DNA from: JBBDIO01 sp040880365 | Lineage (GTDB): Bacteria > Chloroflexota > Anaerolineae > Caldilineales > Caldilineaceae | NCBI GenBank assembly: GCA_040880365.1 | Contig: JBBDIO010000022.1 | Span: 1 to 52,167 of the forward strand | Reading direction: 5' to 3' | DNA length: 52,167 bases | Shown here: positions 1 through 10,246 of the stretch, piece by piece | How positions within the stretch are numbered: position 1 is the first letter of the stretch | How the letters are laid out: each line of letters opens with the position of its first letter | The notes under the pieces: model-generated | The model's input: the letters and a program-made list of their open reading frames with translations, nothing else | Told to the model about the DNA's origin: nothing | Databases searched by the model: none | Translations under genes and position numbers: made by a program

Positions 1-1614
1 GATCTGGTCGATCTGCTGACCGGCTATTTCTATGTGAACGTGCATACCGATGCGCAGCCCGATGGCGAAGTGCGCGGACAGGTGGGCGGCGCCGCTTTGC
101 TGGCCGCGACGCTGGCCGGCGCACACGAGGTGCCGCCGGTAGAGACCGATGCGCTGGGGCGCGTCGTCGCAGCACTGGAGGCGGATGCGCGCACGTTTAG
201 CCTGCGGGCGCACGTGACCGGATTGCCCCAGGTGCAGGCGGCGCACATCCATCGTGCGCCCGCCGGTCAGAACGGCGGCGTGATCTTTGATCTGCTGGCG
301 GATGGGGGAATGCTGAACAGTGCGACACCCCTCACCTATACGACTCAGTTCACATTGGGACAGGCGCTGGAGATGGTGGCGGGCAACTACTATGTGAATG
401 CCCACACGACGGCCTTTGCCGGGGGCGAAGTGCGCGGGCAGTTGATGCGTTTGACGCCGCCCAGCCATCTGCACGCCGGTCTCATCGGCGGCGAAGAAGT
501 GCCTGCGGTGACAACCGACGCAGCCGGAATTGCACGCTTGCGTGTACATCCTGTGTTGGGGCAGTTGGCCTATCGCATCGACGTGACGGATATTGATAAT
601 GTGGAAATGGCGCATATTCATCGGGCAGAACGGGGCAGCAATGGCCCTGTGTTCGTGAATTTCGATCTGCAACCGGGCGAACTGACATCTGCTGCACCCG
701 TGGCGGGTGTGAAGACGCTGTCGGGGGCCGATTGGGTGGATATCCTGAGCGGCAATGCGTATGTGAATGTGCATACCCAGGCCAATGCCGGTGGTGAAAT
801 TCGCGGGCAAGTCACGACAGCCACGCCCTTTAGCACAACGCTGAGCGGCGCGGCGGAAGTGCCGCCGGTGACGACGATGGCATCGGGTCTGGCGGTAATT
901 GCCCTGCGCGGAGATACTGCTGCGCTGGACTATCGGGTGACCGTGGCGACGATTGACGGCGTTTCCGCCGCGCACATCCATACGGGTGTGGCAGGCGTGA
1001 ACGGTGATGTCGTGCGCGATCTCAATGGCGCAACCCTGACGCCGACGACGCCAATTGCGGGTTCCGTGGATGCCGACAACAGTCTGATCTTCGATCTGCT
1101 GCGTGGCCGCAACTATGTGAATGTGCATACGGCGGAGAATCCGGGCGGCGAGATTCGCGGTCAACTGGCACAGGCTGTGGTGCCCACCGAATACGCGGTG
1201 GCGCTGACGCCCGGTGCCGAAATCGCGCCTGCGAGCGCAGCGCAAACCGACCCCAGCGGCGAGGCCATTCTGGCCCTGGACCCGGTGGCGGGCGTGTTGC
1301 TCTATACGCTGCGGGTTATGAACCTGGATGAGATTGTGGCTGCGCACATTCACCGCGGCGCGGTGACGGAAAATGGGCCGGTGGTCTATGGTCTGTATGA
1401 GGGTGAAACAGCTTTCGATGCCGAGAATCCCATTGCCGGGGCAATCCAGCTGGGCAGCCGGGATCTGGTCGATTTGCTGACCGAGTTCTTCTATATCAAC
1501 GTACATACCACCAGCCAGCCGAGCGGCGCAATCCGCGGGCAGGTGACGCTGGATTCGCAAGAGGAGATGATGCCGAATCTGTTCGTGCCCCAGTTGGATC
1601 GAGGTGACGAATAG
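1..1614 (+). CDS. CHRD-domain repeat protein, 5' truncated by window edge
   Basis: The reading frame is open from base 1, so the true start lies upstream; 537 residues are visible. They contain the tail of one CHRD (chordin-type) domain and four complete copies of about 120 residues each. Each copy opens with a G-A-x-E-V-P-P-like strand, has a central A-H-I-H motif (near residues 82, 203, 325 and 447) and closes with N-V-H-T...G-G-E-[IV]-R-G-Q. CHRD proteins are typically secreted or cell-surface proteins of unknown bacterial function. The regularly spaced HIH and NVHT histidines suggest a metal or structural role, but that is inference. The C-terminus (ending L-D-R-G-D-E) shows no membrane anchor or sorting signal. 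It is followed by a good terminator at 1691-1736. The family assignment is firm; the function is not known. Confidence 0.9.
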   Translation, partial: DLVDLLTGYFYVNVHTDAQPDGEVRGQVGGAALLAATLAGAHEVPPVETDALGRVVAALEADARTFSLRAHVTGLPQVQAAHIHRAPAGQNGGVIFDLLADGGMLNSATPLTYTTQFTLGQALEMVAGNYYVNAHTTAFAGGEVRGQLMRLTPPSHLHAGLIGGEEVPAVTTDAAGIARLRVHPVLGQLAYRIDVTDIDNVEMAHIHRAERGSNGPVFVNFDLQPGELTSAAPVAGVKTLSGADWVDILSGNAYVNVHTQANAGGEIRGQVTTATPFSTTLSGAAEVPPVTTMASGLAVIALRGDTAALDYRVTVATIDGVSAAHIHTGVAGVNGDVVRDLNGATLTPTTPIAGSVDADNSLIFDLLRGRNYVNVHTAENPGGEIRGQLAQAVVPTEYAVALTPGAEIAPASAAQTDPSGEAILALDPVAGVLLYTLRVMNLDEIVAAHIHRGAVTENGPVVYGLYEGETAFDAENPIAGAIQLGSRDLVDLLTEFFYINVHTTSQPSGAIRGQVTLDSQEEMMPNLFVPQLDRGDE

Positions 1615-1690
1615 GCGAACTCTGAAATGTGCCCGCGCGCCGGTTGAATAGCGCATCGGATGTGATGCGGCGCGGGGTATATTGGTTGGC

Positions 1691-1736
1691 AACGGGCGTC
1701 GGGGGAGTTCAATCCTCCGGCGTCCGTTTATTGTGT
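1691..1736 (+). terminator. Rho-independent terminator after CHRD gene
   Basis: The arms 1691-1705 and 1714-1728 pair over 15 bp with three G-U wobbles and an 8-nt loop, followed by TTTATTGTG. It lies 77 bp after the CHRD stop codon. Confidence 0.7.
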
Positions 1737-1842
1737 CGTATTATTGTTGCGCCGTCTTATTGCGTCGTTTCGTTATGTAGTTTTGCGTACTTTTTCCTGC
1801 GTCAGTTAGCTCATTTGTATGCGCTCTGGTACACTTGGCTGC

Positions 1843-2655
1843 ATGACGCGCAAGAAATTACCTCAAAAATTACAAGGACAAGTTGCGATTGTGACCGGCG
1901 CGGGCCGCGGGATTGGCGAAGCCGTGGCCGAGATGCTGGCGGCGAGTGGCGCGGCCGTGGTTTTGTCGGCGCGCAGTGTCGATGCAATCGAAACAGTAGC
2001 CGAACGCATTCGGACCAATGGCGGGAAGGCGATTGCCGTACCCGGTGATGTGAGCGATCCCGAGGCGGTCGAAGAAGTCGTGGAATCGGCAGTTGAGCAG
2101 TTTGATCGGGTCGATATTCTGGTGAACAATGCAGGGGTTATCTGGCCTCTGGATGAATTTGCCGAGTCGGACCCGGATGAGTGGACCTATAACATTCAGG
2201 TAAACCTGGTGGGGCCATATCTGATGACGCGCAATGTGCTGCCGTTGATGATAGAACAGCAATACGGTCGCCTGGTGCATATCAGCAGCGGGGCCGCGGT
2301 GCGGGCCTTTGCCGGGTGGAGTGCGTATTGCACGGCCAAAGCCGGGCTGGATATGATGAACAAGGTGTTGGCGGTGGAGCTTGCAGACAGCGGCGTGACG
2401 ACCAACTGTCTTTACCCCGGTCTGGTCAATACGGAAATGCAGAGCGATATCCGCAGCGTAGACACCAGCGAAAGTACATTGGATTTTAGCTTGTGGCAAA
2501 ATGCCTATGAGCGCAATGAATTGCGTTCGCCACAGGATGTCGCCCGTTCGATCTTTTGGTTGGCGGGGCCGTGGAGTGCCGATGTGACGGGGCAGGTGTT
2601 TGATGTGCGCGACGAAGCATTCGCCACACGCATTCGCGCGGACATCGGTGAATAG
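1843..2655 (+). CDS. Short-chain dehydrogenase/reductase (SDR)
   Basis: A 270-residue classical SDR and probable NAD(P)(H)-dependent oxidoreductase; the substrate cannot be read from sequence. Visible motifs are the Rossmann glycine motif T-G-A-G-R-G-I-G (18-25), N-N-A-G (95-98), the catalytic Ser near 148-149 and Y-C-T-A-K with Tyr162 and Lys166. The length is normal for the family. An in-frame ATG at 1819 would add eight residues. I prefer 1843 because the fold begins ten residues later, but neither ATG has a convincing Shine-Dalgarno sequence. The gene stands alone between a terminator and icd. Its stop codon lies inside the first copy of a 14-bp tandem repeat that runs into the spacer. 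Confidence 0.9.
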   Translation: MTRKKLPQKLQGQVAIVTGAGRGIGEAVAEMLAASGAAVVLSARSVDAIETVAERIRTNGGKAIAVPGDVSDPEAVEEVVESAVEQFDRVDILVNNAGVIWPLDEFAESDPDEWTYNIQVNLVGPYLMTRNVLPLMIEQQYGRLVHISSGAAVRAFAGWSAYCTAKAGLDMMNKVLAVELADSGVTTNCLYPGLVNTEMQSDIRSVDTSESTLDFSLWQNAYERNELRSPQDVARSIFWLAGPWSADVTGQVFDVRDEAFATRIRADIGE

Positions 2656-2705
2656 AACGGCGCGAATAGAACGGCGCGAACAGATATTTGTGAACAGGCG
2701 CGTAG
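2650..2705. repeat. 14-bp tandem repeat over the SDR stop codon
   Basis: GAATAGAACGGCGC occurs exactly at 2650-2663 and 2664-2677. Diverged copies beginning GAACAG follow at 2678 and 2692, so GAA[TC]AG recurs four times at an exact 14-bp step. The SDR stop (TAG, 2653-2655) is part of copy one. Confidence 0.85.
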
Positions 2706-2808
2706 ATAGTTCTTGCGCCAGGCCACGATTCCCCACCCTCGAAGTACCAGATTTAGTAGATTATCCAGTGCCCCATTTTTGGGCCAAAGTTTCAGGAGGA
2801 AAAAATCA

Positions 2809-4053
<1,245 letters not shown>

Positions 4054-4094
4054 TCGCCGCACGGCAGCAATTGCGGCAAGGCAACCGGCAGACG

Positions 4095-4138
4095 AGTGGG
4101 GAGGAATGGGCATGGATGCACAGACCTCCTCACTTTTT
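4095..4138 (+). terminator. Terminator after icd
   Basis: AGTGGGGAGG (4095-4104) pairs with CCTCCTCACT (4125-4134) with one wobble. It is followed immediately by a five-T tract. Confidence 0.75.
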
Positions 4139-4203
4139 GCCTGGTTTTTTGTGAATGACTTTTTTGCCACCGACCTTTTTTGGCAGGGTCCTTTTTGGCG
4201 GAG
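4132..4203. repeat. T-tract tandem repeat, 15-16 bp
   Basis: Diverged units built around CTTTTT(T)GGC/GCC start at 4132, 4158, 4173 and 4189. They give a run of phased T tracts between the icd terminator and the GH13 gene. Confidence 0.6.
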
Positions 4204-4252
4204 ACCTTGAAGCGACGGTTGGCAGGTTTCCTCTAGTGATTTTTCGGCTTAC

Positions 4253-6142
4253 GTGAAGCAGCAAACAACCAGCCCGCAGCCTGCATATTTCCCCAATGGT
4301 CATGCCGTCCACGCGCAGACGCTACCATCGAACCCGCCGCAGATCCCGCCGCATAACTCATTGGGGGGTGCGCGGGGTGGGGTGTTTGGCGATCTGCCGG
4401 TGGCAGGCGCAGTCACCTTTGTTTTCTATGCTCCCTACAAGCCCTTTGTCAGTCTGGTCGGCGATTTCAACGCGTGGGACACGCGCCGCCATCCGCTTGT
4501 GTCGGATGGGCAGGGGACGTGGTGGATTACGCTGGACGATCCTGGGCCGACGCGCTACGGGTTCTATGTGGCAATCGACGAACAATCGCACACCTGGGTC
4601 GCGGATCCCTATGCGCGCGAGGTGCGCTGGGTCGATGAGGATGAAGTCTGGGCGTTCTGGCCCGGCACAGCCGCGGCTACAACCCGGCACGCGCCCGTCG
4701 CGGGGTGGCAGACTCCGGCCCTGCGTGACCTGGTTATCTATGAACTGTGTGTGCGCGATTTTGGCGGCGAGTGGCGGGGCAACCATCCCCACCTGGGCCA
4801 GTTTCGCAATTTGCTGCCGCGGCTGGACTATCTTGTGAATCTGGGCATAAACGCCATTGAGTTGATGCCGATTCAGGCGTTCCCCGGCAAATCCAGCTGG
4901 GGTTACAATCCTGTTTTCTACTTTGCCCCCGCCGAGGTCTATGGCAGCCCCGACGACCTGAAACTGCTGGTCGCCGAGTGTCACCGCCGGGGAATCGCGG
5001 TGTTGCTGGATGTGGCATTCAATCATGCCTGGGGACACCATCCCTACTACAAAATGTATCCGCCGCTGTTTTCCAGCGCGGGTAAACCGCTGCAAGACTG
5101 GAATCCCTTTTTTCACCACACCCCGCCCGCGGTGAACATGTGGGGCGGCGTAGACTGGGATCACTTTGTGGAGCCAACCACGCGCTATTTTCAGGATGTG
5201 GTGCGCTATTGGCTGGATGAATATGACATCGACGGCTTCCGCTTCGACTGGGTGTGTGGCGTGGACTATGACGCGTGGAATCCGGCGCGGCCCCACTTCA
5301 ACCCCTTTCACGGCATCAGCGCGCTGTGTTGGGCGGCGCGCCAGACCAAACCCGATTGCATTCTCCTGGGCGAATTCTGGCAGTTGGAGGGGACCAGTCG
5401 CGAGAAGACCGCGGCGCGCCTGGTGCATGAGACCGAGATGGACGCGTGTTGGTCGGGCGATTTTCACCATGTGCTAGAGGCGGTGCTCAACGAGAAGTGG
5501 CAATGGGAAAAGCTGGACATCCACCGGGCGTTGGGTGGCTTTCGCGAGGAGGGCTATCACACGGCTGCCCAGCGGGTCATCTTTTCGTGCAGCCATGATG
5601 AGGTGCGCCCCGAACACGAGATCAAGTTTTATGCGTGGCGACATTTGCGCCCGCCCGCGAGGATGGCGCGGCAAGAGGCGGCCATGCGCAAGGGGATGTT
5701 GGGGCTGCTGGCCGTGCTGGGTGCGCCGGGCGTGCCCATGCTGTGGGCGGGGCAGGAATTTGCCGAGGATACTCCGCGTACCATTGACTTTTTGCCTCTG
5801 ACCTGGTCGAAGCTGGATCTGGCGGCGCCGCGCGCCCATTGGGCCGTCGTGCGGCGGCTGATTCACGCCCGCCGCCAGTTTGCCGCGTTGAGCAGCGACC
5901 ACATCGAATTTTTTCCCGATGACTTTGTTCAGGATAAAGTGATGCGTTTTCGGCGCGGTGAAGCTAATGCGAGCGCGGTGTATGTTGCGCTCAATTTCGA
6001 TAGCCAGGCGCGCCAGGTACGCCTGCCGGTGGCGCGGGGGCGTTGGCGCAATCAGGTTGATGATCGCGTCTACGAAGGGCAGGGCGATGCGATCACGTTA
6101 CGCCTGCCCGCGTGGAGTGGCGCGCTGCTGACTCCCGAATAA
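4253..6142 (+). CDS. CBM48 + GH13 glycoside hydrolase/transglycosylase (glucan branching or debranching type)
   Basis: A 629-residue protein with an N-terminal CBM48-like beta-sandwich (about 50-145, with G-D-F-N-A-W near 70-75) and a GH13 barrel (about 155-520). The four GH13 motifs are present: D-V-A-F-N-H (253-258); G-F-R-F-D with nucleophile Asp332; L-L-G-E-F with acid/base Glu374; S-H-D-E with Asp449. The catalytic triad is therefore complete. The layout fits glycogen branching enzyme, isoamylase or trehalohydrolase relatives acting on alpha-1,4/1,6 glucans; I cannot assign the subfamily. The start is uncertain: GTG at 4253 has no clear ribosome-binding site, and the first 45 residues are Pro/Gln-rich. 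A GTG about 44 codons downstream, preceded by a G-rich stretch, is an alternative. Confidence 0.85.
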   Translation: MKQQTTSPQPAYFPNGHAVHAQTLPSNPPQIPPHNSLGGARGGVFGDLPVAGAVTFVFYAPYKPFVSLVGDFNAWDTRRHPLVSDGQGTWWITLDDPGPTRYGFYVAIDEQSHTWVADPYAREVRWVDEDEVWAFWPGTAAATTRHAPVAGWQTPALRDLVIYELCVRDFGGEWRGNHPHLGQFRNLLPRLDYLVNLGINAIELMPIQAFPGKSSWGYNPVFYFAPAEVYGSPDDLKLLVAECHRRGIAVLLDVAFNHAWGHHPYYKMYPPLFSSAGKPLQDWNPFFHHTPPAVNMWGGVDWDHFVEPTTRYFQDVVRYWLDEYDIDGFRFDWVCGVDYDAWNPARPHFNPFHGISALCWAARQTKPDCILLGEFWQLEGTSREKTAARLVHETEMDACWSGDFHHVLEAVLNEKWQWEKLDIHRALGGFREEGYHTAAQRVIFSCSHDEVRPEHEIKFYAWRHLRPPARMARQEAAMRKGMLGLLAVLGAPGVPMLWAGQEFAEDTPRTIDFLPLTWSKLDLAAPRAHWAVVRRLIHARRQFAALSSDHIEFFPDDFVQDKVMRFRRGEANASAVYVALNFDSQARQVRLPVARGRWRNQVDDRVYEGQGDAITLRLPAWSGALLTPE

Positions 6143-6523
6143 AGCTTGGGCAAAATATTACCATGCACGGCTAATGCTTTAGTGTATGATTTGATCATGA
6201 TTTGTGGAATGTTTGTGTATGTTTTAGGGGTAAACATCTGTTCAGTGTAATTGTCGTGAATGGGGCGCGCGCGTTACAATAATCGGTGGGGAATCCCTGT
6301 GTGGGCCGGGCAGATTGCCGACAGGCGTTGGATGCGCTTTTGCCGGTCTGCGGGGTGATTGTCTGTGCGTTTGTTATGTGTTTCTAACCAGTCTTCAAAA
6401 ATCTATAATTCATTTTACCGTCTGCACACTTTGCCAATTGACCCAGCCAATGTAGCGCGAATTTTGACGAGCCAATTTGACAAACAAGTGTGACAAGTAG
6501 GTGTGACAAGGAGGTCAAATCGT
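6143..6523 (+). promoter_or_regulatory. sdh leader region (381 bp, no gene)
   Basis: No credible coding frame. The best sigma-70 candidate is TTGTCG (6251-6256), an 18-bp spacer, then TACAAT (6275-6280). An isolated TATAAT lies at 6404-6409 without a good -35. The 3' part (6439-6516) is a 13-bp tandem array described separately. Confidence 0.45.
6439..6516. repeat. 13-bp tandem repeat whose last unit is the sdhC ribosome-binding site
   Basis: TGAC recurs at 6439, 6465, 6478, 6491 and 6504, steps of 26, 13, 13 and 13; the copy expected at 6452 has decayed. The last three units are TGACAAACAAGTG, TGACAAGTAGGTG and TGACAAGGAGGTC. The final one contains AAGGAGGT (6508-6515), 8 nt before the sdhC ATG. 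Confidence 0.85.
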
Positions 6524-7207
6524 ATGCAAGCGGTGGCCCTATACCAGTCGTCCATCGGCAAAAAGGCGATCATGGCGGTAACCGGTCTAATCTGGATCGG
6601 GTATGTGGCAGTCCACATGTATGGCAATCTGAAGGTGTTTCAGGGTGCGTTGTATTTTAATGAATATGCCGAAGGCTTGCGCCATTTGGGCGAACCAGTC
6701 TTTGGGTTTCGGCACCTTTTGACCGTGGCGCGTTTGGTGCTGGTGGCGTCGCTGGCGGCGCATGTCTGGGCCGCGGTTTCGCTCTATAATCAGGCCCGCA
6801 ATGCGCGCCCATCCAATTACGAATCGAAAAGAATTGTCCAGGCCAATTACGCCTCTTTGACCATGCGTTGGGGCGGCACGGTGATCCTGCTCTTTATATT
6901 GTTTCACCTGGCGCACCTGACCTGGGGCGTGCCGGGCGTGCACAATGATTTCGAGCTGGGCAATGCCTATAATAATCTGGTGTATGGGTTCCAATCGCTG
7001 CCGGTGGTGATCATCTATCTGGTGGCGCTGGTCGCATTGGGCTTTCACCTGTTTCACGGCACCTGGAGTTTGTTTCAGACGCTGGGGTTGAACAACAAGT
7101 CGGTCGAGCCGCTTTTGCGCAGTCTGGCTTGGATTTTGGCAATCGGCGTACCGGTGGGCTTTGCAGCCGTGCCGTTGGCCGTTTTGTTCGGCATGGTTAC
7201 ACTATAG
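6524..7207 (+). CDS. sdhC: Succinate dehydrogenase cytochrome b subunit
   Basis: A 227-residue integral membrane protein of the five-helix, di-heme cytochrome b558 type (B. subtilis/Wolinella-like). It anchors the SdhAB catalytic subunits and passes electrons to quinone. Candidate heme-ligand histidines sit in A-V-H-M-Y-G-N, the A-A-H-V-W helix, F-H-L-A-H-L-T-W-G and G-F-H-L-F-H-G-T-W. The family uses a single large membrane subunit, so no sdhD is expected, and none is present. The start ATG at 6524 is set by AAGGAGGT at 6508-6515; a GTG at 6503 would put the Shine-Dalgarno inside the gene. It is the first gene of sdhCAB. Confidence 0.93.
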   Translation: MQAVALYQSSIGKKAIMAVTGLIWIGYVAVHMYGNLKVFQGALYFNEYAEGLRHLGEPVFGFRHLLTVARLVLVASLAAHVWAAVSLYNQARNARPSNYESKRIVQANYASLTMRWGGTVILLFILFHLAHLTWGVPGVHNDFELGNAYNNLVYGFQSLPVVIIYLVALVALGFHLFHGTWSLFQTLGLNNKSVEPLLRSLAWILAIGVPVGFAAVPLAVLFGMVTL

Positions 7208-7244
7208 AATGATTACGGTATAGAAGTCGCGGAGGCTATTACAG

Positions 7245-9209
7245 ATGGCAACAACCGTTAAACCGGATGTGCGGACGATGCCCGATTTTGAAGAGGCAAC
7301 GCTGGATGCGCGCATCCCCGATGGTCCGATTGATCAAAAGTGGGAAAAGGCGCGCTTTGATATGAAATTGGTCAATCCGGCCAATAAGCGCAGATATAAC
7401 ATTATTGTGGTCGGCTCCGGTCTGGCTGGGGGAGCGGCGGCGGCATCGTTTGGTGAGCTGGGCTATAACGTGCAGTGTTTTTGTTATCAGGACAGCCCCC
7501 GGCGCGCGCACAGTGTGGCGGCCCAGGGCGGCATCAACGCTGCGAAAAACTATCACAACGACGGCGACAGCGTCTTTCGCCTGTTCTACGATACGGTCAA
7601 GGGGGGCGACTATCGCGCCCGCGAGGCCAATGTCTATCGCCTGGCTGGGGTGAGCAACAATATCATCGACCAGTGTGTGGCCCAGGGTGTGCCCTTTGCC
7701 CGCGAATATGGCGGGATGCTGGACAACCGTTCATTTGGCGGCGCGCAGGTATCGCGCACGTTCTATGCACGCGGGCAGACGGGCCAGCAGCTTTTGCTGG
7801 GCGCGTATCAGGCGCTGGAGCGGCAGATTCACCTGGGCAAGGTGAAGATGTATCCCCGCACCGAAATGCTGGACCTGGTGCTGGTAGACGGACATGCACG
7901 GGGCATTGTGGTGCGCGATATGCGCACGGGCAAGATCGAATCGCACATGGCCGATGTGGTGGTGCTGGCGACGGGCGGCTATAGCAATGCGTTTTATCTT
8001 TCGACCAATGCCAAAGGCTGTAATACCACCGCCATCTGGCGGGCCTATCGCAAGGGCGCATACTTTGCAAATCCCTGCTTCACACAGATTCACCCCACCT
8101 GTATTCCGGCGTCGGGCGAACATCAGTCCAAGCTGACGCTGATGAGTGAGTCTTTGCGCAACGATGGGCGCATCTGGGTGCCGCGCGAGGCTGGCGACAA
8201 CCGGCCCGCAGACCAGATCCCCGAAGGCGAACGCTGGTACTATCTGGAAGAACGCTATCCGGCATTTGGCAACCTGGTGCCGCGCGATATTGCGTCGCGG
8301 GCGGCCAAGAGTGTGGTGGACGAAGGTCACGGCGTGGGTGAGTTGAAGAATGGCGTCTACCTGGATTTTTCTGAAGCCATTAACCGGCTGGGCGAGAGCG
8401 TGATTCGCGACCGCTATGGCAACCTGTTCGATATGTATGCCAACATCACAGGCGAAGATCCCTACAAGGTGCCCATGCGCATCTATCCCGCGCTCCACTA
8501 TACAATGGGGGGGCTGTGGGTGGATTATCACCTGATGAGCACCATTCCGGGGCTATTTGTGCTGGGCGAGGCGAATTTTTCGGACCACGGCGCCAATCGG
8601 CTGGGCGCCAGCGCGTTGATGCAAGGCTTGGCCGATGGGTACTTTGTGGCGCCCTATTCGGTGGGGCATTATCTGGCGAGTGAGAAGCTGGCCCCCCTGA
8701 AGGATAACCAGCCCGAAGCGCGCGATGCGATTCATGCAGTAGAAGCGCAGGTGCAGCGGCTGATGAAAATCAACGGCACGCGCACGGTCACTTCATTTCA
8801 CCGCGAGCTGGGGCAGATTTTGTGGAATTACTGCGGCATGGAACGCAGCGCCGAGGGTTTGAAAAAGGCCCTGGAGTTGATTCCCGCGTTGCGCCAGGAA
8901 TTTTGGGAAAATGTACGGGTGCCGGGTGAACACGACGACCTGAACCAATCGTTGGAGATGGCGGGGCGCGTGGCCGATTTCCTGGAGCTGGGCGAATTGA
9001 TGGTGCGCGATGCGCTGCACCGCGAGGAGTCGTGCGGTGGGCATTTCCGGACCGAGCATCAGACGCCGGACGGCGAAGCGCTGCGCGATGATGAGAATTT
9101 TGCCTATGTGGGCGCGTGGCAATATGCGGGCGAGGAGTCGGAGCCGCTGTTGAACAAGGAACCGCTCACGTTCGAATATGTGCCGCTTTCCCAGCGCAGC
9201 TACAAGTAG
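7245..9209 (+). CDS. sdhA: Succinate dehydrogenase flavoprotein subunit
   Basis: A 654-residue catalytic subunit oxidising succinate to fumarate with covalently bound FAD. The FAD-binding G-S-G-L-A-G-G motif lies at 57-63. The flavinylation histidine is His89 in R-R-A-H-S-V-A-A-Q-G-G, and Q-G-G-I-N follows as in the family. H-Y-T-M-G-G-L-W and R-L-G-A-S-A-L are capping and active-site regions, and the C-terminal G-G-H-F-R is typical. The relatively long N-terminus (about 50 residues before the Rossmann fold) matches the Bacillus/Bacteroidetes-type subfamily. Start ATG with GGAGG at 7231-7235. It follows sdhC by 37 bp. Confidence 0.97.
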   Translation: MATTVKPDVRTMPDFEEATLDARIPDGPIDQKWEKARFDMKLVNPANKRRYNIIVVGSGLAGGAAAASFGELGYNVQCFCYQDSPRRAHSVAAQGGINAAKNYHNDGDSVFRLFYDTVKGGDYRAREANVYRLAGVSNNIIDQCVAQGVPFAREYGGMLDNRSFGGAQVSRTFYARGQTGQQLLLGAYQALERQIHLGKVKMYPRTEMLDLVLVDGHARGIVVRDMRTGKIESHMADVVVLATGGYSNAFYLSTNAKGCNTTAIWRAYRKGAYFANPCFTQIHPTCIPASGEHQSKLTLMSESLRNDGRIWVPREAGDNRPADQIPEGERWYYLEERYPAFGNLVPRDIASRAAKSVVDEGHGVGELKNGVYLDFSEAINRLGESVIRDRYGNLFDMYANITGEDPYKVPMRIYPALHYTMGGLWVDYHLMSTIPGLFVLGEANFSDHGANRLGASALMQGLADGYFVAPYSVGHYLASEKLAPLKDNQPEARDAIHAVEAQVQRLMKINGTRTVTSFHRELGQILWNYCGMERSAEGLKKALELIPALRQEFWENVRVPGEHDDLNQSLEMAGRVADFLELGELMVRDALHREESCGGHFRTEHQTPDGEALRDDENFAYVGAWQYAGEESEPLLNKEPLTFEYVPLSQRSYK

Positions 9210-9361
9210 ACCTTGTATTGGCAGATCGCAGCGGCAGATGGCACGCCGCGCCGATGCCGCTACGAACAGGGCGTCGCGCAGATGACGCCGGCTGGCGGCG
9301 TAACCGACATGGAAGCGTGCATCCGGGGTGGATGTGCACACAGTCAGGAGCATGAACGAAC

Positions 9362-10117
9362 ATGAAGTTGCAACTCCGAATATGGCGTCAGAAGAGCGCC
9401 AATGCCCAGGGGCAACTCGTAGATTACGAGATTGACGATATTAGCGAGGATTCGTCCTTTTTGGAAATGCTGGATCTGCTCAACGAGCAGCTGACCGAGC
9501 AGGGTGATGAGCCGGTCACGTTTGACCATGATTGCCGGGAAGGTATTTGTGGTTCGTGCGGGATGGTGATCAACGGCACGGCGCATGGTCCCAAGAAGGC
9601 GATTACCGCGTGCCAGTTGCATATGCGCTCATTCAAAGACGGCGATACCATTGTGGTGGAACCGTGGCGCGCCGAAGCCTTCCCTATTGTGAAGGATTTG
9701 ATGGTAGATCGAGAAAGTTTCGACCGCATTATCCAGGCGGGGGGGTACATTACCGTCTCCACCGGCAGCGCAACCGATGCGAATGCGCTGCCTATCCCCA
9801 AGAAGACGGCAGACCACGCGATGGATGCGGCGGCCTGTATCGGCTGTGGGGCGTGCGTGGCGGCCTGTCCCAATTCCTCGGCCATGCTCTTTACCGCGGC
9901 CAAGGTGGCACACCTCAATTCTCTGCCCCAGGGTCAGGCCGAGCGCTTTGACCGGGCGGTGTTGATGGTGGATGCGATGGATGCGGAAGGCTTTGGGGGC
10001 TGTACCAACATCGGTGAATGTGAGGCCGTTTGTCCCAAAGAGATTAGCCTGGACTTTATTGCCCAACTCAATCGCGATTTGATCCGCGGCACGCTGGCGG
10101 GCGCGGGCAAGCAGTAG
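9362..10117 (+). CDS. sdhB: Succinate dehydrogenase iron-sulfur subunit
   Basis: A 251-residue electron-transfer subunit. It has [2Fe-2S] ligands Cys58, Cys63, Cys66 and Cys84, a ferredoxin motif C-I-G-C-G-A-C-V-A-A-C-P (Cys159, 162, 165, 169), and a second motif with Cys214, Cys220 and Cys224 before P-K-E-I for the [3Fe-4S] cluster. All ligands are present, so the relay looks intact. AGGAG at 9346-9350 supports ATG 9362; an earlier ATG at 9352 is out of frame. The 152-bp spacer after sdhA is long for this operon and contains no gene. A bidirectional terminator follows. Confidence 0.97.
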   Translation: MKLQLRIWRQKSANAQGQLVDYEIDDISEDSSFLEMLDLLNEQLTEQGDEPVTFDHDCREGICGSCGMVINGTAHGPKKAITACQLHMRSFKDGDTIVVEPWRAEAFPIVKDLMVDRESFDRIIQAGGYITVSTGSATDANALPIPKKTADHAMDAAACIGCGACVAACPNSSAMLFTAAKVAHLNSLPQGQAERFDRAVLMVDAMDAEGFGGCTNIGECEAVCPKEISLDFIAQLNRDLIRGTLAGAGKQ

Positions 10118-10138
10118 ACGTGCAGGGGCAAGCTGCCC

Positions 10139-10166
10139 ACAGTATGCAGAAAACAGTATGCTGGAA
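10139..10166. repeat. 14-bp tandem duplication after sdhB
   Basis: ACAGTATGCAGAAA (10139-10152) is followed directly by ACAGTATGCTGGAA (10153-10166). A looser 21-bp duplication of GGGCAAGC (10105 and 10126) flanks the sdhB stop codon. Confidence 0.75.
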
Positions 10167-10171
10167 AATTG

Positions 10172-10214
10172 AAACGGGGAGACAGGCCAGCGTGCGCCTG
10201 TCTCCCCGTTTTTG
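10172..10214 (+). terminator. Strong terminator after sdhCAB, bidirectional
   Basis: A 16-bp perfect stem (10172-10187 with 10196-10211) with an 8-nt loop, followed by T residues. It separates sdhB (plus) from the convergent cupin gene (minus) and could serve both. Confidence 0.9.
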
Positions 10215-10246
10215 ATTGGCTGTGGCGTGTCGTGATCTCGACTGCG

